From Flavobacterium sp. LC2016-12 (GTDB lineage: Bacteria > Bacteroidota > Bacteroidia > Flavobacteriales > Flavobacteriaceae): a stretch of DNA of 64,000 nt. This document shows, piece after piece, positions 44,460-52,756 of the stretch (positions are counted from its first letter, which is position 1; every line of letters starts with the position of its first letter). The DNA lies in contig NZ_JADKPT010000010.1 in assembly GCF_015351595.1 (NCBI RefSeq), positions 109,461 through 173,460 on the forward strand, given 5' to 3'. Under the pieces are notes generated by a model that did not search any database, was not told where the DNA came from, and was given only the letters and a program-made list of their open reading frames with translations. Position numbers and translations under genes: made by a program.

Positions 44460-45566
44460 TTATTTCCCAAACCTTCTACCTTTCCATTCATAACTTCCAA
44501 ATAAACTATACAAAGCTACAGCCGAACTAAAAAAAGGATAAAGCAAACTACTTAAAAATAAACTTTTTATTCGGATTCTAGTTAAAAATTGATTCGTTAT
44601 ATAAAGCAAAACAAAATCAATCCCAAACTTAAAAAAGGCAAACAAGACAAATATTGGATACGACCAAATTCCGAACAGTAAAAAGAAAAAACCGATTACA
44701 AAACTCAGATTTCCAAAGAAGACAATCAATCCTAAAAACTTTCCAAAAGTACTTTTGTACGAACTTGTTTTCGCCGCCCAGCGCACTCTTTGGTAAAATA
44801 AAGCTTTCCAGGTTTCTGTTGGTTTGGTTATTACAATCGCTTCTTCCGCTTTTAAATAATGAACTTCTTTTGGAAATTCCTCTACCGCTTTTTGCAATAA
44901 AAAAACATCATCGCCGCTGGCAATTTTGTTGTTCCCCTCAAATCCATTCAGTTTTTCAAACAAAGATTTTGTGTAGGCAAAATTGGCTCCATTACACATA
45001 AAAGCCTTGTTAAGTCCAAAGCTTCCAATTGTGGCACCCTGCAAACTCGTTAAATCCAATTGCTGAAAATGATGCAAAAATGAATTTTCGCACTTATATG
45101 AGACGGCTCCAGCCAACATCGAAACCTGATTTTCCTGTATATAATTATCGAAGGTTAAAAGCCAGTTTGCATGCACAATACAATCGGCATCAGTAGTAAT
45201 AACCCAATTGGTTTTTACGTGCTCCATTGCTGTTGTAATAGCGTCCTTTTTAGGAGAATTTGAAACGCGAATATTGTCTATTTGTGAAATGTGAAATGTG
45301 AAAGATGAGATGTCAAACTTTTCTTCAGAAGAATCATCAACTAAAATTACTTCGAATAAATCTGATGGGTAATTTAATTTTGAAAAGCTATTTAAAAGAT
45401 TTGGAAGATTCTCTTCTTCATTTCGGAAGGGAACTATAATTGTGAAACTTGTTTGTGGTTTTAAATCTGTTTTCTGATATTTTTTGATTCGTAAAAAACC
45501 ATAAGTTAGTAATCCAATACTAGATATATAAATAACTAAAATTACACTTAGAATAATGGTCATCAT
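44460..45566 (-). CDS. membrane glycosyltransferase, family 2
   Basis: 368 aa. An N-terminal membrane helix precedes a GT-A domain: FTIIVPFRNEEENLPNLL (nucleotide-binding start), VILVDDSSEE, the TTDADCIVHANW acidic motif and QRVRWAAKT (QxxRW). Three or more helices follow at the C-terminus (about 275-355). It transfers a sugar from a nucleotide donor to a lipid or polysaccharide at the inner membrane; the product is unknown. A flanking spacer with a dyad separates it from the next minus-strand gene. Confidence 0.88.
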   Translation of the reverse strand: MMTIILSVILVIYISSIGLLTYGFLRIKKYQKTDLKPQTSFTIIVPFRNEEENLPNLLNSFSKLNYPSDLFEVILVDDSSEEKFDISSFTFHISQIDNIRVSNSPKKDAITTAMEHVKTNWVITTDADCIVHANWLLTFDNYIQENQVSMLAGAVSYKCENSFLHHFQQLDLTSLQGATIGSFGLNKAFMCNGANFAYTKSLFEKLNGFEGNNKIASGDDVFLLQKAVEEFPKEVHYLKAEEAIVITKPTETWKALFYQRVRWAAKTSSYKSTFGKFLGLIVFFGNLSFVIGFFFLLFGIWSYPIFVLFAFFKFGIDFVLLYITNQFLTRIRIKSLFLSSLLYPFFSSAVALYSLFGSYEWKGRRFGK

Positions 45567-45603
45567 AACTTTAATATAAAAAACTTTTAATCAATAAATG
45601 TAG

Positions 45604-45731
45604 TCCCTACGGGGACATTTTAAAAAATACCGGTCAACATTTCTACCAATGTTTAACTCCTAGCGGAGTATCTCGGAGAGATTATATATTGGTAGTTCAT
45701 ACATTATAGTCGAAATTTGTCCCGTAGGGAC
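45604..45731. repeat. TCCCTACGGG dyad spacer
   Basis: TCCCTACGGGGACA (45604-45617) and TGTCCCGTAGGGA (45719-45731) are inverted copies with one extra G. Inner arms CTACCAAT (45643-45650) and ATTGGTAG (45688-45695) are perfect. This type of spacer sequence is frequent in Bacteroidota genomes. Confidence 0.8.
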
Positions 45732-45759
45732 GATATAATTTTAATTGAATTCTATTCTT

Positions 45760-46695
45760 TTATTTATTTTGTATAGCGTGAGATGTCTTAAAATTCAGTA
45801 CATAATAACTTCCCCAAACCACTGGTAAAACCACATTTAAGAACCACATTAAGGTACTTATAAAAATAACAATCCATTCGTTTACATGTAAAACTCCGAA
45901 GAAATAAACCGCAACACTTCCTTTTACAGCAAAATCTAAAAACTGAAAAGTGGGTAACGACGAAGCCAAAAAGTAAACAACCGCAATTGTTGAAATCAAA
46001 GTCCAATAAGGCAAGTCGACATCAAAAGCCAGAAACAAAAAGTAATATTGATGCGAGAAAACCAAATAACGCAAAATGCCTAATACAATGTTTTTGCGAT
46101 GAATTGGTTTCGGAATTTCATTGATTTTCTGAATCAGTTTTTCAATTGAGTAGCCTTTGATTTTTATACTTTTTAAGAAGAAAGAGGCAAGAAGCAAGAT
46201 GAAAGATACTACGATAATTGTTAGAACCCATTTCCAATATCCCAGAAAAAGTAAACCGATTGTTCCAAAGATTACTGTCAAAATCATTTGGATTCCGTTG
46301 CAGATTAGATTCAGAAAAACGACATTTTTAGCTTCTGATTTTGGGTAATACAATGCTTTTCCAGCGTACTCTCCTACTCCATTTGGCGTAAAAATTCCGG
46401 CTGTTAGTGCAGCTAAAACTTGTTTTGTCGCTTCTCCTAGAGAAATTCCATGAATAACTTTTGCCAGATTCTGCCATTTCAAAATCTCAAAATAGCGATT
46501 CAAAACACTCAAAAGCAATATAAACCCGATTCCTAAAACCGATTGATTTTTACGAAATAAAACAAGGAACTTCTGCCAGTCAAGTTTATCGTTGTTTGCA
46601 AGCTGATTGTAAATAAAATAAAATGCACCGCCTACAATCAAAAGTTTGATCAGAAGAACTAGGAATTGCTTAGCTTTGTGAGGAATTGAAATCAT
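45760..46695 (-). CDS. UPF0104/lysylphosphatidylglycerol synthase-like membrane protein
   Basis: 311 aa from the ATG at 46695 (MISIPHKAK). The longer open frame would add 21 residues out of a repeat-rich spacer and looks spurious. About eight membrane helices with the family signature TAGIFTPNGVGEYAGKALYY and SSLPTFQFLDFAVKGSVAVYF. The family includes flippase-like domains of MprF/AglD. Its role here is unknown. It lies upstream of the glycosyltransferase on the same strand, so the two may cooperate in surface-lipid or glycan assembly, which is inference. Confidence 0.85.
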   Translation of the reverse strand: MISIPHKAKQFLVLLIKLLIVGGAFYFIYNQLANNDKLDWQKFLVLFRKNQSVLGIGFILLLSVLNRYFEILKWQNLAKVIHGISLGEATKQVLAALTAGIFTPNGVGEYAGKALYYPKSEAKNVVFLNLICNGIQMILTVIFGTIGLLFLGYWKWVLTIIVVSFILLLASFFLKSIKIKGYSIEKLIQKINEIPKPIHRKNIVLGILRYLVFSHQYYFLFLAFDVDLPYWTLISTIAVVYFLASSLPTFQFLDFAVKGSVAVYFFGVLHVNEWIVIFISTLMWFLNVVLPVVWGSYYVLNFKTSHAIQNK

Positions 46696-46732
46696 GCCGC
46701 AAAAGTAATCAATTTGAAAATGTGACAATGAG

Positions 46733-46796
46733 AATGTGCCAATTAGAAAATGAGTCAATTTTCTAGAGCGGAAACTTGAAACCTGAAACTTGAAAC
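46733..46796. repeat. ATTAGAAAAT mosaic 5' of ruvC
   Basis: AATGTGCCAATTAGAAAAT (46733-46751) is identical to 47365-47383 on the other side of ruvC. It is followed by tandem GAAACTTGAAAC words running almost to the ruvC start. The same vocabulary occurs at 20992-21226. Confidence 0.85.
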
Positions 46797-46806
46797 AAAA
46801 AACTCC

Positions 46807-47361
46807 TTGACAAAAGAACGCATCATATTAGGAATCGACCCCGGAACCACAATCATGGGTTTTGGACTGATTAAAGTCATCAACAAAAAAATGGAGTTTT
46901 TGCAGTTGAACGAACTGCAATTGTCCAAATATGACAATCATTACCAAAAACTAAAAATCATTTTTGAGCGTACTATTGAACTTATAGAAACGCATCATCC
47001 TGATGAAATTGCGATCGAAGCTCCTTTCTTCGGAAAGAACGTTCAGTCGATGTTAAAGCTTGGACGCGCGCAAGGCGTTGCCATGGCGGCGGGACTTTCA
47101 AGAGATATTCCGATTACGGAATACGAACCTAAAAAGATAAAAATGGCGATTACCGGAAACGGAAACGCCAGTAAAGAACAAGTTGCCAAAATGCTGCAAC
47201 AGCTTTTAGGACTGAAAGAATTGCCAAAAAACCTCGATTCAACCGATGGTTTGGCAGCGGCTGTTTGTCATTTCTTTAATTCCGGAAAAATAGTAGCTGG
47301 GAAAAGTTATTCGGGATGGGATGCTTTTGTGAAACAAAATGAAGACAAAGTGAGGAAATGA
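46807..47361 (+). CDS. ruvC: Holliday junction resolvase RuvC
   Basis: 184 aa. The start is TTG at 46807; the first ATG lies within the catalytic motif and is too late. The catalytic acidic residues are D11 in GIDPGTT, E71 in AIEAPFFGKN, and D144 and D147 in NLDSTDGLAAA, matching D7, E66, D138 and D141 of the E. coli enzyme. RuvC cleaves four-way junctions after branch migration by RuvAB. The gene is bracketed on both sides by the same family of AT-rich repeats and has no operon partner. Confidence 0.96.
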   Translation: MTKERIILGIDPGTTIMGFGLIKVINKKMEFLQLNELQLSKYDNHYQKLKIIFERTIELIETHHPDEIAIEAPFFGKNVQSMLKLGRAQGVAMAAGLSRDIPITEYEPKKIKMAITGNGNASKEQVAKMLQQLLGLKELPKNLDSTDGLAAAVCHFFNSGKIVAGKSYSGWDAFVKQNEDKVRK

Positions 47362-47364
47362 GAT

Positions 47365-47478
47365 AATGTGCCAATTAGAAAATTAGATAATTGAATTGAG
47401 ATTAACTAATTATATAATTTTCAACATTCCAATATTACATTATCTAATTTTCTAATTGACAAATTATCTAATTAAAAA
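47365..47478. repeat. ATTAGATAATT mosaic between ruvC and hemW
   Basis: A 19-bp perfect inverted pair CAATTAGAAAATTAGATAA (47372-47390) and its complement (47440-47458), plus an extra AATTATCTAATT copy. It begins 3 nt after the ruvC stop and ends just before the hemW start. Confidence 0.9.
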
Positions 47479-47479
47479 A

Positions 47480-48616
47480 ATGTCAGGTATCTACATCCAT
47501 ATTCCTTTTTGCAAGCAGGCTTGCCATTATTGCGACTTCCATTTTTCGACTTCGATGAAGAAGAAAGAGGAGATGGTTTTGGCTTTGGCTAAAGAAATTG
47601 TTATGCGCAAAAATGAATTCACGAATGAAATTGTAGAAACCATTTATTTTGGCGGCGGAACTCCATCTGTCTTGACAAATGACGAAATAAACTTTTTGAT
47701 TGACGAAGTTTATAAAAACTATAAAGTCTCCGAAAATCCGGAAATTACGCTTGAAGCGAATCCTGATGATTTATCTTCAGAGCGAATTTTAGCATTATCA
47801 AAAAGTCCGATAAACCGTTTAAGCATTGGGATTCAGTCTTTTTATGAAGAAGATTTAAAGATGATGAATCGGGCTCACAATTCGGCGGAAGCCAAAAAAT
47901 GTTTGGAAGAAGCTACCAAATATTTTGACAATATTTCTTTGGATTTAATTTATGGAATTCCGGGATTGACAGACGAAATGTGGAAACAAAATATTGAGAC
48001 CGCCTTAAGTTTTGGTGTTCCGCACATTTCGAGTTATGCTTTGACAGTTGAGCCCAAAACGGCCTTGAGAAAATTAATCGATACCAGAAAAATTGCTGAA
48101 CCACAAGACGAAGTGGCTTCCAATCATTTTATGATCCTGGTCGATACTCTTCAAAAAAATGGTTTTATACATTACGAATTATCCAATTTCGGGAAAGAGA
48201 ATTATTTCTCGAGAAATAATTCAGCTTATTGGCTTGGTAAAAAATATATTGGAATTGGCCCTTCGGCACACAGTTATGACGGCGAAAAAAGAGGCTGGAA
48301 TATTTCGAATAATTCACTTTATTTAAAATCGATTCAGGAAAATATTTTACCGATTGAAACTGAAATCCTATCAAAATCGGATCGATATAACGAATATATT
48401 ATGACGGGATTGCGAACGATTTGGGGCGTTTCATTAGAACGAATTGAAAAAGAATTTGGTCTGGAATATTTAAATTATCTGCAAAAACAAAGTCAGAAAT
48501 TCCTAAACGATGAATTGCTTTCAATCGAAAATAACATTCTCAAACCAACTTCAAAAGGAAAATTTCTGACAGATGGAATTGCTTCAGATTTATTTTATCT
48601 AAATTTGGAAGAATAA
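47480..48616 (+). CDS. hemW: radical SAM heme chaperone HemW
   Basis: 378 aa from the ATG at 47480; the upstream TTG lies in the repeat. The radical SAM cluster motif CKQACHYC (C11, C15, C18) binds a [4Fe-4S] cluster. GGGTPS, LEANPDDL and SIGIQSF are HemW/HemN signatures, and a C-terminal HemN-type domain (YNEYIMTGLRTIWGV) follows. The CxxxCxxC motif continues as HYCDFHF; the extra cysteine typical of true coproporphyrinogen dehydrogenases is absent, so HemW, a heme-trafficking protein, is the better name than HemN. Confidence 0.93.
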   Translation: MSGIYIHIPFCKQACHYCDFHFSTSMKKKEEMVLALAKEIVMRKNEFTNEIVETIYFGGGTPSVLTNDEINFLIDEVYKNYKVSENPEITLEANPDDLSSERILALSKSPINRLSIGIQSFYEEDLKMMNRAHNSAEAKKCLEEATKYFDNISLDLIYGIPGLTDEMWKQNIETALSFGVPHISSYALTVEPKTALRKLIDTRKIAEPQDEVASNHFMILVDTLQKNGFIHYELSNFGKENYFSRNNSAYWLGKKYIGIGPSAHSYDGEKRGWNISNNSLYLKSIQENILPIETEILSKSDRYNEYIMTGLRTIWGVSLERIEKEFGLEYLNYLQKQSQKFLNDELLSIENNILKPTSKGKFLTDGIASDLFYLNLEE

Positions 48617-48661
48617 AAATTAGAACGCTGATAAAACGGATGCAAGCAACGTTGATTGAAA

Positions 48662-48702
48662 ATCCGTAAAATCCGCGTTAGAACATCCGTAAAATCCGTG
48701 TT
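48662..48702. repeat. ATCCGTAAAATCCG direct repeat
   Basis: Two copies of ATCCGTAAAATCCGNGTT (48662-48679 and 48685-48702), the second ending 5 nt before the cyclase start. Inverted ACGGAT words lie upstream in the same spacer. Confidence 0.8.
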
Positions 48703-48707
48703 CCATT

Positions 48708-49490
48708 ATGCTAGCACTTCTCAATAACAAATATCAAATCGACTTATCAAAACCTATTGATATTTCTATTCCGTTAACCAATACGGACGAAAACCCTATT
48801 GCCTGGTATATCGAAAAACCAGTTATTGAACCTGTGGTTTTTGGTGATTGGATTGGGAAGGTTTCAGAAGGAAAATCATCAACGAATTTCAATAATATTT
48901 TCTTTAACCCGCATGGGCATGGAACCCATACAGAGTGTCTGGGACATATTACGAATGATTTTTACAGTATCAATCAGGCTTTGAAACAATTCTTCTTTTT
49001 TGCCAAATTGATTACAGTTGAACCTGAAAAGATTGGAGAGGATTATGTTATTACAAAAGATCACATTTCGACTTCGCTCAATGTGACAAATGCTTCAACT
49101 GCAGTTAGAAAGAGTGAAGCTTTAATCATCAGAACACTTCCAAATCAGGCAGCAAAAAAATCAAGAAAATATTCAAATACAAATCCACCTTATTTGTCTG
49201 AGGAAGCGGCGATTTTCATCCGCGAAAGCGAAATTCAGCATTTACTGATCGATTTGCCAAGCGTTGACAAAGAACATGACGAAGGAAAATTATTGGCGCA
49301 TAAAGCATTTTGGAATGTAAAAGACACGCATAATGTAAATAAAGACGCCCGTTTTGAAGCCACAATTACAGAAATGATTTTTGTTTCGGATGAAATTCCG
49401 GATGGCGATTATATACTAAACTTGCAGATTGCTTCTTTTGAAAACGACGCAAGTCCGAGCAAGCCCATTTTATATTCAATTATTCGATAA
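48708..49490 (+). CDS. cyclase-family metal hydrolase (kynurenine formamidase-like)
   Basis: 260 aa, no signal peptide. The metal-binding motif is HGHGTHTE (H69, H71, H74, E76), typical of the cyclase/KynB superfamily, and LLIDLPSVDKEHD supplies a second conserved block. Members hydrolyse formamides, lactones or cyclic substrates with zinc or manganese. KynB is usually near 210 aa; this longer form is a general Bacteroidota type, so I do not assign a substrate. Single gene unit as far as can be seen. Confidence 0.82.
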   Translation: MLALLNNKYQIDLSKPIDISIPLTNTDENPIAWYIEKPVIEPVVFGDWIGKVSEGKSSTNFNNIFFNPHGHGTHTECLGHITNDFYSINQALKQFFFFAKLITVEPEKIGEDYVITKDHISTSLNVTNASTAVRKSEALIIRTLPNQAAKKSRKYSNTNPPYLSEEAAIFIRESEIQHLLIDLPSVDKEHDEGKLLAHKAFWNVKDTHNVNKDARFEATITEMIFVSDEIPDGDYILNLQIASFENDASPSKPILYSIIR

Positions 49491-49532
49491 TAAATTAGTA
49501 GTTTTATATTACAAACAAATAAAAATCTTGTA

Positions 49533-50594
49533 TTGAAAGCTTTAAAGAAAAAAAACGCAAACCCAACAAATCATAATACAATTGGATTATGTGTTGTTCT
49601 GGCGGTTTTTTTTCTGAATTTCTCATCACTTTATAGCCAAAACGAGAAGTCTCAAGACACTGTTAATTTTATTTATTATCCTGACAAAATAATGATCAGG
49701 GCAAATTTGAGCACGCAGAGCGACAACTATCTTCTTAATAATAAAAAGGGATCAAATCTGGATCTGGAAACCAATAACAGCTACAAGCTATTTCTAAGTG
49801 TCGATTATAAATTTATAGGTTTCAGTTACGGTTTTTACCCAAAGTTTTTTGGAGGAAATAAAGATGAAGATTTAAAAGGGAAATCTACTTTTTCCGATTA
49901 TAACTTTCGTTTCTTTTTAGGACGCTGGCTTCAAACGGTCAATTACAGCAAAACAAAAGGCTATTATGTTGCTAATATGAAAGATTTTGCACCGGATTGG
50001 GTTGAAGGAAAGGATCCATATCTTCAATTTCCTGATTTTAAAACTTTGCAGTTAGGAATGTCAACCTCCTATATTTTCAATCCAAAATTCTCTCTGAAAA
50101 GTATTACTTCATTTACCGAATGGCAGAAAAAAAGTGCAGGAAGTTTTGTTCCGTCTTTAATTTATAGCTACAATACAATTCACTCAAAATCAAATGATCT
50201 TGATGGTAAGCAAAAAGAATTTGATATTCGTCTTGCAGCTGGCTACTATTACAATTTTATCATTCATAAACGATTTTATATTGCTCCAAATTTATCCCCT
50301 TCTTTAGGAGTGAAGTTCATGAAGGATAAAAGCATAGATTCGGGAGTTGAAACTATTGAGAAAGAAACGTACTTCACCAGAAATTTGGATGGCGGTTTAA
50401 AAATGGGATATAATTCAGACCGTATACTTTTTGGTGCAAGTTTAAATTTCAGCATTAGCTCTTATAATGAAGATAAAAACAACATTATTAGTAATGATAA
50501 AATTTACGGATTATTGTATTTTGGTTACCGATTTAATGCACCAGGTTTTATTGCAAAACCTGTAGAAAAAATTGATGATAAAATTAAAATGTAG
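49533..50594 (+). CDS. DUF4421 outer-membrane-like protein, TTG start
   Basis: 353 aa from TTG at 49533, needed because the signal-anchor (IGLCVVLAVFFLNFSSLYSQ, about 17-36) precedes the first in-frame ATG. The mature part is a string of amphipathic beta-strands (IMIRANLSTQSDNYLLN, YKLFLSVDYKFIGFSYGFYPKFFGG, FRFFLGRWLQTVNY) characteristic of DUF4421, which is predicted to form an outer-membrane barrel. Function unknown. Confidence 0.8.
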   Translation: MKALKKKNANPTNHNTIGLCVVLAVFFLNFSSLYSQNEKSQDTVNFIYYPDKIMIRANLSTQSDNYLLNNKKGSNLDLETNNSYKLFLSVDYKFIGFSYGFYPKFFGGNKDEDLKGKSTFSDYNFRFFLGRWLQTVNYSKTKGYYVANMKDFAPDWVEGKDPYLQFPDFKTLQLGMSTSYIFNPKFSLKSITSFTEWQKKSAGSFVPSLIYSYNTIHSKSNDLDGKQKEFDIRLAAGYYYNFIIHKRFYIAPNLSPSLGVKFMKDKSIDSGVETIEKETYFTRNLDGGLKMGYNSDRILFGASLNFSISSYNEDKNNIISNDKIYGLLYFGYRFNAPGFIAKPVEKIDDKIKM

Positions 50595-50606
50595 TAAAAT
50601 AAGTTG

Positions 50607-50660
50607 CTAAGGTTCTGAGATACTAAGAAGCTAAGTTTCCTTAGAATCTCAGAACCTTAG
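50607..50660. repeat. CTAAGGTTCTGAGATACT dyad
   Basis: The 21-nt word at 50607-50627 is matched in inverted form at 50640-50660 (20 of 21). Its first 18 nt recur identically at 63894-63911, 13 kb away. Confidence 0.9.
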
Positions 50661-50684
50661 TACCTCAGAACCTATTCAAAAAAA

Positions 50685-51089
50685 ATGAATCAAATTACCG
50701 TTTCGACCGATAAAAACAAACTCGATGTTCCCTTCATACAAAACTTTCTAAAAGACATTTATTGGGCTGCTGGCCGAACTATTGAAGAAGTTCAAACTAC
50801 TATTGATGCTTCAGTTTGTTTTGGAGTTTACTTAAACGATAAACAAATTGGTTTCGCGCGGGTGATCACAGATTATGTAGTTTTTGGATATGTCATGGAT
50901 GTTTTCATTACTGAAGAACATCGCGGAAAAGGCTATTCGTCTATTTTAATTGAAAATATGATGAACGAAACTATTTTAAAAAATATTCAAATTTGGAGAC
51001 TGGCCACAACCGATGCTCATTTTCTATATGAGAAATTCGGTTTTAAAGCATTGGAACATCCTGAAAAAATGATGGAAAAGAAACTATGA
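50685..51089 (+). CDS. GNAT-family acetyltransferase
   Basis: 134 aa. The acetyl-CoA binding region is VFITEEHRGKGYSSILIENMM (R/Q-x-x-G-x-A-like motif), with strands GVYLNDKQIGFARVITDY before it and the C-terminal LYEKFGFKAL typical of small N-acetyltransferases. Substrate unknown. It overlaps the DUF4260 gene by 4 nt, and the following YjbR gene starts 9 nt later, so a small operon is likely. Confidence 0.88.
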   Translation: MNQITVSTDKNKLDVPFIQNFLKDIYWAAGRTIEEVQTTIDASVCFGVYLNDKQIGFARVITDYVVFGYVMDVFITEEHRGKGYSSILIENMMNETILKNIQIWRLATTDAHFLYEKFGFKALEHPEKMMEKKL

Positions 51090-51436
51090 AAACAATAATA
51101 AAACTTGAAGAATTAGGTTTATTTATACTCGGAATCTATTTGTTTAGTCTTTTAAATTATGAATGGTGGTGGTTTTTGGCATTAATTTTAGTACCCGATT
51201 TTTCGATGCTTGGTTATGTTTTTGATACTAAAATTGGCGCTTTTTTATACAATATATTCCATCATCGTGGAATTGCGGTTTTGTTGTATATAATAGGTTG
51301 TTATTTCAAAATTGAAATTTTACAACTTACAGGAATTATTTTATTTTCGCATTCATCAATGGATCGATTTTTTGGATACGGTTTAAAATATGAAAGTGGT
51401 TTTAAATACACACATTTAGGTGAAATTGGTAAATAA
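51086..51436 (+). CDS. DUF4260 membrane protein
   Basis: 116 aa with three or four hydrophobic segments. The family pattern is EWWWFLALILVPDFSMLGY, NIFHHRGIAVLLY and the C-terminal HSSMDRFFGYGLKYESGFKYTHLG. Polar residues in the last block suggest a metal- or ligand-binding site in the membrane. Function unknown. It shares ATGA with the acetyltransferase stop. Confidence 0.85.
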   Translation: MKTIIKLEELGLFILGIYLFSLLNYEWWWFLALILVPDFSMLGYVFDTKIGAFLYNIFHHRGIAVLLYIIGCYFKIEILQLTGIILFSHSSMDRFFGYGLKYESGFKYTHLGEIGK

Positions 51437-51444
51437 TAAAGAGT

Positions 51445-51813
51445 ATGAATCTAGAAACGTATTACGAATATTGTCTTTCGAAAAAAGGGGTCAGCGACCA
51501 TTTTCCTTTTGATGAAGATACTTTGGTTTTTAAAGTGGGCGGAAAAATGTTTGCTTTATCTTCCTTATCGCAATGGGAAAAGAATGAACCCTCTGTCAAT
51601 TTAAAATGTGATCCGGAACGCGCGCAGGAACTGCGAGCCGAATATGATGAGATAAAACCAGGCTTTCATATGAGCAAAGTTCACTGGAATACTATCGCCC
51701 TGAATGGCAGTTTGTCGACCGCTTTTATAAAAGAACTTATTGATCATTCGTATGAATTGGTCTTCAAAAGTTTGACAAAGAAAATTCAGAACGAAATTAT
51801 CGACCCGAGGTAA
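51445..51813 (+). CDS. MmcQ/YjbR-family protein
   Basis: 122 aa, soluble. The family is recognised from YYEYCLSKKGVSDHFPFDEDTLVFKVGGKMFAL, VNLKCDPERAQELR, GFHMSKVHWNTI and a final helical ELIDHSYELVF. Solved relatives have a fold like a double-wing DNA-binding module, but DNA binding is not proven for most. Third gene of the GNAT-DUF4260 run. Confidence 0.9.
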   Translation: MNLETYYEYCLSKKGVSDHFPFDEDTLVFKVGGKMFALSSLSQWEKNEPSVNLKCDPERAQELRAEYDEIKPGFHMSKVHWNTIALNGSLSTAFIKELIDHSYELVFKSLTKKIQNEIIDPR

Positions 51814-51911
51814 TTTTTTACCGAACAGGCGGAGCAATTAGAAAATTAGGCATTACATTTGCAGCATCAGTCAAAAACTTAGCAACTCAGTTACTTAGCA
51901 ATTTATCAAAC

Positions 51912-52628
51912 ATGAAAGAACAATTTAAAAAATTTCTAAACGAAGAACAAGATCCAAAAGCGATTGAAAAAATCACCTCAAAACTCAATGATTTATTGAT
52001 GAAAGGTGAGGAAGTTGGATATATCGCGGTTCAAAAAAAACCAGCAATTACTGTTTTTCCAGATAGTATTGTATTAACAAACAAAAGAATTATTATCTGT
52101 AAACCTAAAAATTTAGGTCTTTCGATGGACTTTACAGATTATACCTGGGATGAAATCGTAGGAACTTTTGTAAAAGAAAACATATTAGGTTCGGAGTTCT
52201 CTTTTTCTACAAAAACAGACATTCAGGTTTCAATAGATTATATTCCTAAAATTCAGGCAAGAAAAATCTATACATATGCTAAAGAACAATTGGATATTTT
52301 AAAAAACCCGGTTGTAACTGCAACTTCTATTCAGGAAGTTGTTGAACCAGAATACGAGGAAGAGGAAGAAGAAGCAATTGAAGAAGTTGAAACAGAAGAA
52401 GTAACGAATTATGCTGAAATTATGCCAGCTGTTACCCCTTCTCCATCTTATGAAACATATGAGCCAATTCAACCTGCTCCAGCATCAACAGGAGAACGTA
52501 AATTAAGTGAATTATCTAAAGAAGAACTTTTTGATAAATTACAGAATTATAAAAAACTTCTTGATAACGGATTGATCATGCAAGGTGAATATGATGCTTA
52601 TAAAAAAGAGATATTAAGTTATATGTAA
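51912..52628 (+). CDS. PH-like domain protein with C-terminal SHOCT motif
   Basis: 238 aa. A bacterial PH-like domain (about 40-130: VGYIAVQKKPAITVFPDSIVLTNKRIII, YTWDEIVGTFVKE) is followed by an acidic linker (YEEEEEEAIEEVETEE) and a C-terminal SHOCT helix pair (LSELSKEELFDKLQNYKKLLDNGLIMQGEYDAYKKEIL). SHOCT motifs occur at protein termini and are thought to promote oligomerisation. No membrane helix. Function unknown. It ends at the outer arm of a nested inverted repeat. Confidence 0.82.
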   Translation: MKEQFKKFLNEEQDPKAIEKITSKLNDLLMKGEEVGYIAVQKKPAITVFPDSIVLTNKRIIICKPKNLGLSMDFTDYTWDEIVGTFVKENILGSEFSFSTKTDIQVSIDYIPKIQARKIYTYAKEQLDILKNPVVTATSIQEVVEPEYEEEEEEAIEEVETEEVTNYAEIMPAVTPSPSYETYEPIQPAPASTGERKLSELSKEELFDKLQNYKKLLDNGLIMQGEYDAYKKEILSYM

Positions 52629-52756
52629 GTCTTAAAGTCAAAAGTCGAAAGTTTTAAAGTTTTTGACTTTGTCTAAATAAAAAAGCCAGAAATAGAAAAT
52701 TCTATTTCTGGCTTTATCTTTTTTAAGTATTCGCTTCGACTTTTGACTTTCAGACT
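52628..52756. repeat. outer arms of a nested inverted repeat
   Basis: The word AAAGTCAAAAGTCGAA near 52634-52649 returns in inverted form at 52734-52756 (context AGTCT...AAAGTCAAAAGTCG, one mismatch and one indel). The left arm begins at the last base of the SHOCT-gene stop and the right arm overlaps the last bases of the DUF4407 gene. A strong terminator sits in the centre. Confidence 0.85.
52682..52725. terminator. bidirectional terminator between convergent genes
   Basis: AAAGCCAGAAATAGAA (52682-52697) pairs perfectly with TTCTATTTCTGGCTTT (52700-52715), with A-rich and T-rich flanks on either side. It serves both the SHOCT-domain gene and the convergent DUF4407 gene. Confidence 0.9.

Noticed and set aside
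44654..45001. Plus-strand frame opposite the glycosyltransferase
   Set aside because: Shadow of the GT2 gene; no start context or homology.
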